From NCBI RefSeq assembly GCF_900105595.1, contig NZ_LT629784.1:2604001-2668000 (forward strand): 64,000 bases of DNA, written 5' to 3'. This DNA comes from Stappia sp. ES.058. GTDB taxonomy: Bacteria > Pseudomonadota > Alphaproteobacteria > Rhizobiales > Stappiaceae. Position 1 is the first letter of the stretch. Each line of letters opens with the position of its first letter. Made by a program: the position numbers and the translations under genes. The notes under the pieces were generated by a model. That model saw nothing but the letters and a program-made list of their open reading frames with translations, made no database searches and had not been told where the DNA came from. Positions 51,312-60,761 of this stretch are shown piece after piece.

Positions 51312-51674
51312 TCAGCTTTCGAGCAACCCGTCGATATAAAAGCCCGCTTCCTCCACCGCGGCGCGCAAGGGGGCAAGGTCCGGCGTCTTGCCGTCGAGCA
51401 ACGCCCGCTCGGCCGTATCCGCGGCTTCGGCGACCTTCCACGCGCCGACGCCCTTGGCCGATCCGTTGACGGTGTGAACATTCTCGCGCAACACCACCGG
51501 ATCGGTCGCGGTCTCGAGCCGCCGCATGGCGACCTCTGCCTGTCGGGCGAAGAGCCGAAGCACCTCTCGCTCCAGATCGCGATTGCCGAGCGTGTGACGA
51601 CTCAGATGAGCCAGATCGACGGGCCGCGTGTCGGCCGGCCCCTTCGCTTCGGTATGTGCCATTGCCTGCATCAT
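51312..51674 (-). CDS. Hpt-domain phosphotransfer protein
   Basis: A 120-residue protein from the ATG at 51674, with AAAGG eight bases upstream; an ORF start at 51734 is less likely. The four-helix Hpt domain shows the phosphoacceptor motif VHTVNGSAKGVGAWKVAEAA with His at residue 67. In the family this His passes a phosphoryl group between receiver domains. Its kinase is not in the window. The CtrA pathway uses such a protein (ChpT), but ChpT is larger and different, so I do not equate them. Confidence 0.85.
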   Translation of the reverse strand: MMQAMAHTEAKGPADTRPVDLAHLSRHTLGNRDLEREVLRLFARQAEVAMRRLETATDPVVLRENVHTVNGSAKGVGAWKVAEAADTAERALLDGKTPDLAPLRAAVEEAGFYIDGLLES

Positions 51675-51929
51675 GGCCGCTGCCTTTCCTGCTTTCCCGC
51701 GCCCGCGTCCCGGCGAATTGCGGCGCGGTGTCAAGCTCGAGCATCGGCAAAAATGACGAAAATCGTGTTAAATCCGCAAGAACCCGACAGCTCCCGGCCA
51801 ACAAAGTGAATCTTTGGTTAACGCGCGTTGACGAATTGTCACGATCGCACGCGCATGCAGGTCAATTGCCCGTCCCCGGTGTGCGGCGCCTTGGCGCCCG
51901 CGCCACAAGCAGCGTCGGAACGCTGCAGC

Positions 51930-52238
51930 CTAGCCAGGGTCTTGCGAGACGACCGCACGGCCGTCGTCCGTCAAGCGGCACACCAGCCAGTCAGGCTTGA
52001 TTGGGTTGGAAAACCAAGGCTCTGCCCATCCTGCGGCGAGACAGGCGCGGATGGTTTTTTCCGCGATCCGCCCCCCTTGCGCATCGAACAACGGCAATTT
52101 CCCCCCCGCCTCCGACAGGCCGCGCACAAGCCATGCCCGCTGCGCGCGCGTCGGCTTTTTCGACAGGCCGCTCCCCCTCGGTTGACGCCGTGACGTTGTG
52201 CGGGGTGCCTCATTTTTCCCTTGCGCCATGCCTCCCAT
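51930..52238 (-). CDS. Conserved hypothetical protein
   Basis: About 102 residues. The conserved part is AWLVRGLSEAGGKLPLFDAQ, then RIAEKTIRACLAAGWAEPWF and KPDWLVCRLTDDGRAV, which I recognise as a small Rhizobiales family with a winged-helix-like C-terminus. The basic N-terminus is disordered. Start choice between 52238, 52229 and 52331 is not settled by ribosome sites. No function can be given. Confidence 0.65.
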   Translation of the reverse strand: MGGMAQGKNEAPRTTSRRQPRGSGLSKKPTRAQRAWLVRGLSEAGGKLPLFDAQGGRIAEKTIRACLAAGWAEPWFSNPIKPDWLVCRLTDDGRAVVSQDPG

Positions 52239-52485
52239 CCCCTTGTCATGACTCTGCAAATTCTTGTTCACCGGCGCGGATTGTGTCATTAGCTTTGGTG
52301 ATGCGGCAAGTTCGGGCGAATTGCATTTCAAGGTCAGAGGCCGACCTTCAATGCAACACGGTCAAACCCGACGACAATCGAATCCGGCAGACATGCCGGA
52401 ACCGAGGTGCCGTGCAAGGTCTCGCGGCGCCAGATGCGCCGTGTCACCCGATGTGTAACGAGTACGGACGCGAGGCGAGTTGAAA

Positions 52486-55400
52486 ATGGCAAATCCCCCG
52501 AAGGCGAAAGATCCCGCCGAAGCTGCCCTCTCGGCGGTTGAGGAGGCGCTGAAGATCGATTTCGGCGATGACGACCAGCAGCAGGCCGCCAGCGCGTCGT
52601 CCGGCAGCGATGCAAGCGCGCGCAGCGCCGACGCATCCGCCGTGGAATCCGACGCAACGCCCGTCCGGCAGGACACCGCGCGCTCCGGCAATCGCCGCGG
52701 ACGCGGCGGCGGACGTCCGACCTCGGCCGCGAACGACGACCGCCGCTCGATCGGCAACCTGATCTACGCCCTGCAGCGCCGCCCGACCTCGGCGCCTTTC
52801 TGGTTTTCTCTCGCGCTCAGCATCCTGTGGATCGCCGGCGGCTGGTGGCTCGCGTCCTCGGCCTTCTCCGCCGAAGTCGCGGCCCTCACCTCCGCAAACG
52901 ACATCATGGCATCGCCCTCACTGATCCTGATCGCGGTCGCGGTCGTCGTGCCGGTGCTGTTCTTCTGGGCCATGGCGCTGATGATTTTCCGCGCCCAGGA
53001 AATGCGCATCGTCGCGCGCGGCATGACCGAAGTCGCGCTGCGGCTCGCGGAACCGGAAGATGTCGCCAAGGAATCCATCCTCAGCGTCGGCCAGGCGATC
53101 CGTCGCGAGGTCGCCGCCATGGGCGACGGCATCGAACGCGCGATTGCCCGCGCCAGCGAGCTGGAGGTTCTCGTCCACAACGAGGTGTCCTCGCTCGAAC
53201 GCTCCTACAATGACAATGAACTCAAGATCCGCTCGCTGATCGACGAACTCGTGACGCAGCGCGAGGCGGTGGTCTCCAACGCCGACCGCGTCCGCGATTC
53301 CATCACCGGCGCGCATGAAAGCCTCGCGGCGCAGCTGGACGCCACGTCCGACAAGATCAGCACAATTGCCGACAGCGCCACCGAACGACTGACCGGCGCC
53401 ATCGACAGCCGTGTCGGCGAACTGACCGCCACGGTCGACGGACGCGTGCGCGAAATCACCGACACGTTCAACACGGCCGGCGGCCAGCTGATCGACAACC
53501 TCGCCTCCCATGGCGAGACCTACGTCGAACGCCTGACGGGCACCGGCCACGACCTCGTCGAGAACATGTCGCGCACCGGCTCGGAGTTCGCCGAAACCCT
53601 GCAAAGCCGCGGCACCGAAATCAACGACCGCTTCTCCTCCACGGCGAGCGAGTTCGTCGAAACGCTGACGACACGCGGCAACGAGATCAACGACCGTCTG
53701 GACCAGACCTCGACCTCGCTGTTCACCACGCTGACCGAGCGCGGCGACCAGATCAACGAGACGCTGGCCTCCACCGGCACCTCCATCGTCGACACGCTGT
53801 CGCTGCGCGGCTCGGAAATCACCGAGGCGCTGACATCGACCGGCCAGAGCGTCGGCGACACCATCACCTCGCGCGGCGAGGAGATCACCGCCAGCCTGTC
53901 GCTCACCAGCGGCAAGCTGATCGACACGATCACCACCCGCACGGAAGACCTGCTGTCGACCCTCGACACCCGCGTGACCGGCCTCGACACCTCGCTCGCC
54001 GAAACCGGCGACCGCGTCGTGGAGAGCATTTCCCTGCGTGGCCAGGAAGTCACCGACACGATTTCGGTCAAGGGCGCGGAAATCGTCGAGACGCTGTCCT
54101 CGCGCACCGAGGAAGTGGCGGAAATCCTGCGCGGCACCGGCGAGAGCATCGTCGTCGACCTGTCGCTGCGCGGCGGCGAGATCGCTTCCAAGCTGGACGA
54201 GACCGCCGGCAGCCTGTCGGAGACGATCACCGTGCGCGGCACGGAGCTGGCCGACCGGCTGGGCTCCGTCGGCGACAAGATCCACGAGGCCATCTCCGTC
54301 AACGGCGAGGCGCTCGACGAGCGTCTGGAGCAGCGCAGCAAGGAAATCGCGACGATCATCGACAGCCAGACGACCGCCTTCCGCGTCTCGCTGGAAGACG
54401 CCTCCGACGCGCTCACGACCTCGCTGTCGACGCATACGTCCGACTTCGCCCGTACGCTGTCGGAGACCGGCACCGAACTCGCCCATCTCATCGGATCGCG
54501 CGGCGAGCGCGTTGCCGGCGACCTGACCGCCATCGGCGACCGTCTGGACGCAACGCTCGCCGATCGCGGGGGCAACCTCCAGATCAGCCTGAGCGGCCAT
54601 CTGGAGCAGATGGAATACCTGATCGGCGAACGCGGCGATGCCTTGATCGCCTCCGTCGACACCCGCTCGCGCGAGCTTGGCGAGACCCTCGACGGACGCA
54701 TCGAGTCGCTGAACTCGACGCTCGACCTGCGCTCGTCCACGCTCGCCGAGACGCTGGACCAGCGCATCGACGGTTTCGACAAGACGCTCGACGGCGGCAT
54801 CGGCAAACTCGCCGTCACCCTGGAAAACCGCACGGAGCAATTCGAAAAGACACTTTCGGAACGCACCGTCGCGCTCTCCGACGTCCTGGAGAACCGCTCC
54901 GAGGCAATCACCATCCAGTTGTCGAACAAGGTCGACGAGGTGGGAGCCAAGCTCAGCGCGCGCGCCGAGGAAATCGGCACCAACCTGTCCGATCGCTCCA
55001 CCGTTATCGGAGAGACCATCGAGCGTCACCTCGTCAGCTTCGAATCCTCGATCGGCGAGAAGGTCGATCTCGCCGCGGTCTCCATGTCGGAAAAGGCCGA
55101 GCATCTGGCCGAAACCATGTCGACAGGAACGGAACGGATCGACCAGGCGCTGGACGCCCGCGCCCGCCAGATCAGCGAAACCCTGATCGCCCGGACCCGC
55201 GAGATCGCCGCAGCCTTCGTCGACGGCCAGACCGAAATGTCGAATTCGCTCGACCAGCGTCTGACCGATGCGGGCCAGGTGCTGTCGCGCCAGAGCCAGG
55301 ACCTGACCGACACGCTGTCCGACCGCATCGCGGAGATCAACGTGTCGCTCGGTTCCAAGGTGTTCGAGGTCGCCGAGACCCTCGACAGCCGCTCGGCCGA

Positions 55401-57972
55401 GCTGGAACGCATTCTCGCGGACCGTCTGGCGGCCATCTCCGGTACGCTGACGAGCGAGAGCGAACGCGCCCGCCTCACCCTGTCGGACGTCCTCACGGAA
55501 GCCGGCGGGACCGTGGAACGCCTCACAAGCGCTTTGTCCAGTGAGAGCGGAAAGCTCAAGGACACCGTCGAGGTGACCCTGGACGAAGCGACCAGCAAAC
55601 TCGAGGGCGAAGGCGCACGCCTGCGCCAGATCGTGCTCGGCTCGGTCGGCGAGGCGCGCGGCGCCATGCAGAGCGAAAGCGAGAAGGCGGCGGACGCCAT
55701 CGTCCAGGCCCTCAACAACGCCTCCGGCGCCATGTCGGGCGAAAGCGAGAAGATCCGCGACCTGCTCTTCGCCGCAATCAGCGAGGCCGCCCACAGCCTT
55801 GCCGCGGAAAGCGAAAAGGCCCGCGCCATGTTCGTCGGCTCGCTGAGCGAAATGAACGGCACGCTCGGCACCGAGAGCGAAAAGGCCCGCGAGGAGATCA
55901 CCCGCACGGTCCAGGAAGTCTCCGGCACGCTCAACGCGGAAAGCGAGCAGGCCCGCATGGTGCTTGCCCGCACCATCGAGGAGATCCGCAACACCGTCGC
56001 CGGCGAGGCCGACGGCGTGCGCTCGCAGGTCGCCAATGCGGTCCGCGCGGCGGCCGACCTCCTGTCGGAGCGCGGCAATGCGGTCGCCGACGACCTCGTC
56101 GCCCGCGCCGAAGCGCTCAATGCAGCGCTCGAGGAGCGCACCGGCACCCTTGCCGGGCTGGTCAGCACCGACGGCAACGCGCTTGTCACGGCCATCGAGC
56201 AGCGCGCCAACGACCTTACGGGCCGTGTCTCGGAGGTCCACGACGCGATCCTCGAGGCGATCACCGTCAAGGGCAAGGACGTCACCGACAGCTTCGCCCG
56301 CACGGGTCTCGATGCCACCCGCGCGCTGGTGGAAGCCGGCGACGAGCTGGTCTCCAGGCTCGACGAGCGCAGCGCCTCGGCGGCGGAGATCCTCACCCGC
56401 ACCAAGTCGCAGCTGGAAAGCGACATCACCGGCCTGCTGGATCGCCTGAACCAGTCGAACGCCATGCTTAGCGACGTTCTCGCCAATGCCGACGACAATC
56501 TCGGCAAGGTCGAGACCTCGCTGTCGCGCAGCGCCGGCGAGTTCCGCACCGCCATCGACCGGGCGGTCACGGAAACCTCCAGCTCGACCGAGACGCTCAC
56601 CGAGCAGACCGGCGTGCTGCGCAAGGTCTCCGACACGGTTCTCTCCGACCTCTCGACCCTCGCCGGTCGCCTGGAGGAGCACGGCCGCCTGCTCACCGAT
56701 GCCGCCAAGCATCTGGAAGAGGTCGACCGCTCCGTGGAAAGCCGCGTCGGCGAACGCAAGACCGCCATCGAGGATGTCGCCGACACGCTTCTCGCCAAGA
56801 CCGAGGCCGTCGACAGCCTGATGCGCAGCTTCTCCAAGCAGCTTGAGGAGATGCTGGAGCAGGCCGACGGCAAGAGCCGCGACGTGACCCGTCAGCTCAC
56901 CTCGGCCGCGGAAGCCGCAACGGCCGCCGTCGCCGAGCAGTTCGAGTCCATGCGCATGTCGGCCGGCCTCGAAGGCCAGAAGGCCCGCGAGGCGGTGCGC
57001 GCAGCCCAGGACGACGTGGTCGCGGAAATGTCGAGCACGCTGTCGGAAGCCTCCGAACGCTTCACCGAGGCGACCACCCGCATGCGCGACGTCGCCCGCG
57101 ACGTCCACCGCGAGCTGGAAAAGACCCGCACGGAGCTCAAGCGCGGCATTCTCGACCTCCCCGAGGAGGCGGAACAGTCCACCTCGGCCCTGCGCAAGGT
57201 GGTCAGCGAACAGGTGCGCGCGCTCTCCGAACTCTCGGAGATCGTCGCCCGCCAGTCGAACGCGCTCGACACCTCGCGTGCCGGGGACCGCACGGTCGCG
57301 GCCGGGGCAACGGGGGCGACGCTTGCCTCCGTGTCGCGCCAGCAGTCCGAGCCGGCCCCGCGCCCTGCCCCGCAGCCGCCGCAGCCGGCCGCACAGCAGC
57401 CGGCACCCCAGCAGCAGGCCCCGCAGCAGCGTGGCGAGCTGCGCGGCGAGCTGCGTCGCAAGACGCTGAGCGACTTCGAGCCGCAGGCGCCGAACAAGGG
57501 CGGCGACACGCGCGGCTCCGCGCCAAACGCCCCGCAGGGCAAGGGCTGGGTCTCCGACCTGCTGCGCCGCGCCTCGCAGGACGAGGAAACCGACGCCCAG
57601 GGCGACGAGGCGCCCCGTTCGCCGCTGCAGATGGTGGAATCGCTCAACTCGCTGTCGATCGACATTGCGCGCGCCATCGACCACGAGACCTTCATCGACC
57701 TGTGGGACCGCTACAAGCGCGGCGAGCGGCATGTCTTCACCCGCCGTCTCTACACGCTGCAGGGTCAGCAGACCTTCGACGAGATCCGGCAGAAATACGC
57801 CCGCGACGGCGAGTTCCGCGCCGCCGTTGACCGGTATCTCACCGACTTCGAGCAGCTTCTGGCCCAGGTGTCGCGCAACGACCGCGACAACATCATGAGC
57901 CAGACCTATCTCACGTCGGACACCGGCAAGGTCTACACGATGCTCGCCCACGCCAGCGGCCGTCTGGACTGA
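52486..57972 (+). CDS. GPR/RgsE-type growth pole ring coiled-coil protein
   Basis: A 1,828-residue protein. A disordered acidic/basic head (1-95) precedes two transmembrane helices at about 105-128 and 145-168. About 1,400 residues of apolipoprotein-like helical repeats follow, with a clear 11-residue period (TLSLRGSEITE, ALTSTGQSVGD, TITSRGEEITA). Then come a Gln/Pro-rich linker near 1,620-1,650 and a conserved end domain (SLNSLSIDIARAIDHETFID, LYTLQGQQTFDEIRQKYARD). This matches the Agrobacterium Growth Pole Ring protein and Sinorhizobium RgsE, which organise polar cell-wall growth. The start at 52486 is favoured over a TTG two codons earlier. Confidence 0.85.
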   Translation: MANPPKAKDPAEAALSAVEEALKIDFGDDDQQQAASASSGSDASARSADASAVESDATPVRQDTARSGNRRGRGGGRPTSAANDDRRSIGNLIYALQRRPTSAPFWFSLALSILWIAGGWWLASSAFSAEVAALTSANDIMASPSLILIAVAVVVPVLFFWAMALMIFRAQEMRIVARGMTEVALRLAEPEDVAKESILSVGQAIRREVAAMGDGIERAIARASELEVLVHNEVSSLERSYNDNELKIRSLIDELVTQREAVVSNADRVRDSITGAHESLAAQLDATSDKISTIADSATERLTGAIDSRVGELTATVDGRVREITDTFNTAGGQLIDNLASHGETYVERLTGTGHDLVENMSRTGSEFAETLQSRGTEINDRFSSTASEFVETLTTRGNEINDRLDQTSTSLFTTLTERGDQINETLASTGTSIVDTLSLRGSEITEALTSTGQSVGDTITSRGEEITASLSLTSGKLIDTITTRTEDLLSTLDTRVTGLDTSLAETGDRVVESISLRGQEVTDTISVKGAEIVETLSSRTEEVAEILRGTGESIVVDLSLRGGEIASKLDETAGSLSETITVRGTELADRLGSVGDKIHEAISVNGEALDERLEQRSKEIATIIDSQTTAFRVSLEDASDALTTSLSTHTSDFARTLSETGTELAHLIGSRGERVAGDLTAIGDRLDATLADRGGNLQISLSGHLEQMEYLIGERGDALIASVDTRSRELGETLDGRIESLNSTLDLRSSTLAETLDQRIDGFDKTLDGGIGKLAVTLENRTEQFEKTLSERTVALSDVLENRSEAITIQLSNKVDEVGAKLSARAEEIGTNLSDRSTVIGETIERHLVSFESSIGEKVDLAAVSMSEKAEHLAETMSTGTERIDQALDARARQISETLIARTREIAAAFVDGQTEMSNSLDQRLTDAGQVLSRQSQDLTDTLSDRIAEINVSLGSKVFEVAETLDSRSAELERILADRLAAISGTLTSESERARLTLSDVLTEAGGTVERLTSALSSESGKLKDTVEVTLDEATSKLEGEGARLRQIVLGSVGEARGAMQSESEKAADAIVQALNNASGAMSGESEKIRDLLFAAISEAAHSLAAESEKARAMFVGSLSEMNGTLGTESEKAREEITRTVQEVSGTLNAESEQARMVLARTIEEIRNTVAGEADGVRSQVANAVRAAADLLSERGNAVADDLVARAEALNAALEERTGTLAGLVSTDGNALVTAIEQRANDLTGRVSEVHDAILEAITVKGKDVTDSFARTGLDATRALVEAGDELVSRLDERSASAAEILTRTKSQLESDITGLLDRLNQSNAMLSDVLANADDNLGKVETSLSRSAGEFRTAIDRAVTETSSSTETLTEQTGVLRKVSDTVLSDLSTLAGRLEEHGRLLTDAAKHLEEVDRSVESRVGERKTAIEDVADTLLAKTEAVDSLMRSFSKQLEEMLEQADGKSRDVTRQLTSAAEAATAAVAEQFESMRMSAGLEGQKAREAVRAAQDDVVAEMSSTLSEASERFTEATTRMRDVARDVHRELEKTRTELKRGILDLPEEAEQSTSALRKVVSEQVRALSELSEIVARQSNALDTSRAGDRTVAAGATGATLASVSRQQSEPAPRPAPQPPQPAAQQPAPQQQAPQQRGELRGELRRKTLSDFEPQAPNKGGDTRGSAPNAPQGKGWVSDLLRRASQDEETDAQGDEAPRSPLQMVESLNSLSIDIARAIDHETFIDLWDRYKRGERHVFTRRLYTLQGQQTFDEIRQKYARDGEFRAAVDRYLTDFEQLLAQVSRNDRDNIMSQTYLTSDTGKVYTMLAHASGRLD

Positions 57973-58003
57973 TCCGTCGACAACGACGACGCACTGAAAC
58001 GCG

Positions 58004-58039
58004 AAAGGCGCGGCTTCCGAAAGGGGCCGCGCCTTTTTT
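58004..58039 (+). terminator. Terminator of the GPR gene
   Basis: The stem AAGGCGCGGC / GCCGCGCCTT with an 11-base loop is followed by TTTTG, 35 bases after the stop. Confidence 0.8.
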
Positions 58040-58492
58040 GCGTCGGTGGGGGAGGTTTTTGGGGGGGGGCGTCGGGGTGAGTGCTGGCCGAGAGGCTGGG
58101 GAGCACCTTCTTGAGTGTTTCGGTCTCTGTAGACCACAACCAACTGCCCATTGTGGACATAGGCATCGATTGCGGCGAAGGTCAGAAACGAGTCCATCCA
58201 AGACCCTCGGTGCGATGCGTCCAGCTCGATTTTCGGGCGGGAAAGCGGCATTCGCTGTGCTTACCACAGGCGACAGAAATACTCAGGTCGCGAACACCTG
58301 AACTAGGAACTTCTTACCAAATGCGCCCTGCCTAAAGTACCGACTCCGCGATCGGAGCCGATTAAACCTAAAACACTCACATCAGGCCAATTTCGGATCG
58401 CGCACTATTGCTTGATTTTACGAATAATAACTGACAACTTCAGCGCGAATTTTATTTATGAATTTTCAGTCTATCAGATAGGAATTACCTGC
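58040..58492. other. Junction region upstream of the acquired operon
   Basis: No complete gene is supported. It begins with a G-rich tract (nine G near 58,062-58,070). On the minus strand, 58,251-58,130 reads as a plausible peptide (LDASHRGSWMDSFLTFAAID, then AYVHNGQLVVVYRDRN) without a recognisable family, perhaps a gene remnant. A small hairpin CTCCG-CGAT-CGGAG lies near 58,345-58,358. The last 120 bases are AT-rich and should hold the operon promoter. Confidence 0.4.
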
Positions 58493-59602
58493 ATGAAACG
58501 CCTCAGGTCAACCGGAGAGGAACTCCCTGATACACTTCGGCAGGTCGTCGATTACAGGAAGTCAGGGCTGAGCCTGAACCATGTGGTGGGGTGCCCGCTG
58601 GACTGCGGCTATTGCGTGCGCCACTTGTTTAGCAATTTTGAAATGAAGAAGCCGCAACTCGTGATGCCGGATGATGAAGCGGTCGAGCAGTTAGTTGGGC
58701 ATTGGGCTTTTCAAGCGAATCTCACCCCAATCCAAGTCTTCAATCGAGCTACAGATCCGTTCTTGCCAATCGTCAAGGAGCATCTGTTCCGTTGCGTCGA
58801 AGACCTCGACCGTCGTGGGTTGAAGAATCCTGTTCTCATCATCACGAGGTGGCATGTATTGCCGGAGGACGTCGAACGCCTTGCCAGGCTCCAAAACTTG
58901 AGAGTTACGGTGCTGATCACTTGGTCCGGAATTGAGGATCACAAAATAGAACCAGTACCATCCAGTATTTCTGAGCAAAGCCTTCGAGTGCTTTCCAGAA
59001 AAAAAGGAGGCTTGCGTTCGATCCTATATTGGAGGCCAATCGTAGCGGGCCTGAATGATAGTGAATCTCATATAATCAGGGCCAGAGACCTATCGAAGCT
59101 TGCTGACGCGACCGTCTTCACTGGGCTATTCTATCGCGATGAGATCCGCGCCTATTTTCAGAGTATAGGTGCTCCGGATCTCTATTCAGACGTTGCACGC
59201 CGCAAGATCCTCCCTCAGGAGGTCGAAGCTCGGATCATCGCAGCATTTGGTGACGCCCCAATCTTCCGGAAAACATCCTGTGGTATCGCGCATGCGCATG
59301 GTGTCGCGGATTACAACGGCCATTACGGCATTCGAGAAATTTGCGACATTTGTCCCGCCGTTCAACTCAAGATCTGCCAGAAAGCTCATCACGTGCCGGA
59401 CATGGCTGATATTCAAGCCCTCGCTCGGAGGGCGGGACTTAATATTGCGAGGATCAGCTGTGACGATCGGCGGATCGAGGTCAGCGGAAGCCAAGAGCAA
59501 CAACGATACTTTATGCAGCACTCCTTGAATTTCCAGGTACATGACTGCAGTCAGCCTCACCACTTTGGGCGACACGGAAAGGCTGACATCGGATGGAACT
59601 GA
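58493..59602 (+). CDS. SPL-like radical SAM protein
   Basis: A 369-residue protein from the ATG at 58493. The cluster motif is C34-x3-C38-x2-C41 (HVVGCPLDCGYCVRHLF), in the form used by spore-photoproduct-lyase-like radical SAM proteins. The barrel contains FNRATDPFLPIVKEHLFRCV and VLIITRWHVLPEDVERLARL. The C-terminal region has extra cysteines (TSCGIAHAHG, EICDICPAVQLKIC) that could hold a second cluster. Base composition is clearly AT-richer than neighbouring core genes. It overlaps the exonuclease gene by 10 bases. Substrate unknown; a nucleic acid or nucleotide substrate is inferred from the partners. Confidence 0.82.
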   Translation: MKRLRSTGEELPDTLRQVVDYRKSGLSLNHVVGCPLDCGYCVRHLFSNFEMKKPQLVMPDDEAVEQLVGHWAFQANLTPIQVFNRATDPFLPIVKEHLFRCVEDLDRRGLKNPVLIITRWHVLPEDVERLARLQNLRVTVLITWSGIEDHKIEPVPSSISEQSLRVLSRKKGGLRSILYWRPIVAGLNDSESHIIRARDLSKLADATVFTGLFYRDEIRAYFQSIGAPDLYSDVARRKILPQEVEARIIAAFGDAPIFRKTSCGIAHAHGVADYNGHYGIREICDICPAVQLKICQKAHHVPDMADIQALARRAGLNIARISCDDRRIEVSGSQEQQRYFMQHSLNFQVHDCSQPHHFGRHGKADIGWN

Positions 59603-60186
59603 GCAGGAAGGCGTTCTGGGCAGTCGACGTCGAAGGCAACGGCGCAAGCCCGCCGGAAATTGTCGAAATCGCAATCGTCGAAGTACGCGATCTCGAAGTG
59701 CGATCCCGTCGCATGAAATGGCTTGTGAAACCAAAAGTGCCGATCACGCCACAGGTTACTCGTATCCATGGAATCACCAACGACGATGTAGCGCGGTCCC
59801 CTGACATAGAAGATATAGCAGATGATATCATTACTTGGACGAGCGAGAGCCGGATCATTGGCCATAACGTGAAGGTCGAGCTAGACGCTATTTCGCAGGC
59901 TATTCTGGGTTGGCGACCGGCGATGGCAATAGACACGCTCAAACTGGCGCGCCTCTTACTACCAGGCCGAGAGTCATACAGCCTTAAAAAATTAGGAACT
60001 GATCTCAGCTTGAGTAGCATTGCTGCCCGCGAGAGTGGAAAAGAACATCACTCAGCTCTATTCGATTCCATCCTGTCTGGACTTCTCTTCTGCCATCTAC
60101 TTTCCAGCCTTCCGGAAGACCGTCGGCAATCGGCGATTGAAGAGAGTGACATCATGAATTCTATCCAGAGGGAATTATTGCTGTGA
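59593..60186 (+). CDS. DnaQ-like 3'-5' exonuclease
   Basis: A 197-residue protein with the DEDDh exonuclease motifs: Exo I AVDVEGNG (Asp12, Glu14), Exo II IIGHNVKVELDAI and Exo III EHHSALFDSI. The intermediate block TPQVTRIHGITNDDVARSPD is typical of DnaQ/ExoX proteins. It would remove 3' nucleotides from DNA or RNA. The start overlaps the radical SAM gene, and its stop overlaps the next gene as GTGA, so the three are probably translated together. It has the same AT-rich composition as its neighbours. Confidence 0.85.
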   Translation: MELSRKAFWAVDVEGNGASPPEIVEIAIVEVRDLEVRSRRMKWLVKPKVPITPQVTRIHGITNDDVARSPDIEDIADDIITWTSESRIIGHNVKVELDAISQAILGWRPAMAIDTLKLARLLLPGRESYSLKKLGTDLSLSSIAARESGKEHHSALFDSILSGLLFCHLLSSLPEDRRQSAIEESDIMNSIQRELLL

Positions 60187-60761
60187 AACGTCCATTCAAA
60201 ATCGGCGTCGCTGGCTCGCATTCGACTGGAAAGACAACCTTCGTCTCTAAGATGCAGAGCATGATTGAGGACTCAGGTTTGCGGGTCGGACGGGTCGGTG
60301 ATATCGCAACTAGAGCACTTAAACTGGGGTTCCCGATCCTTCGCAAGCATACATACGAAAGCACTCTCTGGATCATGGCGGAATGCATGCGTCAGGAAGC
60401 AGAATTGTCACTGTCGACTGACGTCATTCTGGTGGACCGACCGGCCCTTGACGCTCTCGGTTACCTCCAGGCAGCGCTTTCGGTGTCCGGCCGCAGCGTT
60501 GATGCCGGCAGGCTCGATGCGCTTGAGCAGATCGCCGAAGCTCATTCCGCCGACTATGACGTGTTAGTTGTGACCTCGCTTGATCCAACCATCCCAGTCG
60601 GCCCCGGTCGTGATGACGACGAGATGTTCAGGCGAGCCGCAGCGAAAGCGGTCGACGATTTGATTCTGAGGAAGCGCTGCGATGCGCTTGTGTTGACATC
60701 TGAAAATTCGGAAGAGGTTGCACAGACGGTGATGACGGCAATTTCGGCCAACATCAAATAG
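60183..60761 (+). CDS. P-loop NTPase, AAA_28/NadR-like kinase
   Basis: A 192-residue protein starting at a GTG overlapping the exonuclease stop. The P-loop is VAGSHSTGKTTFVSKMQSMI at residues 9-28, in the G-x-HSTGKT form seen in NadR-type nucleoside or NMN kinases and AAA_28 proteins. A Walker-B-like DVILVDRPALDALGYLQAAL follows, and DPTIPVGPGRDDDEMFRRAA could form a lid. A nucleotide kinase role fits, but the substrate cannot be named. It is the last gene of the operon. Confidence 0.78.
   Translation: MKRPFKIGVAGSHSTGKTTFVSKMQSMIEDSGLRVGRVGDIATRALKLGFPILRKHTYESTLWIMAECMRQEAELSLSTDVILVDRPALDALGYLQAALSVSGRSVDAGRLDALEQIAEAHSADYDVLVVTSLDPTIPVGPGRDDDEMFRRAAAKAVDDLILRKRCDALVLTSENSEEVAQTVMTAISANIK

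Noticed and set aside
51735..51929. tRNA or small RNA gene near the Hpt gene
   Set aside because: No cloverleaf or T-loop sequence could be found; only short ordinary inverted repeats are present.
52918..58251. A 1,777-codon open frame antisense to the GPR gene
   Set aside because: It is an artefact of high GC and the regular 11-residue repeat on the sense strand. It has low-complexity Arg/Gly/Leu composition, no ribosome site, and runs through the plus-strand terminator.
58493..59602. Identification of the radical SAM protein as a viperin
   Set aside because: The cluster motif context GCPLDCGYCVRHLF and length fit SPL-like proteins; the viperin NxCNYxCxFCF pattern is absent.
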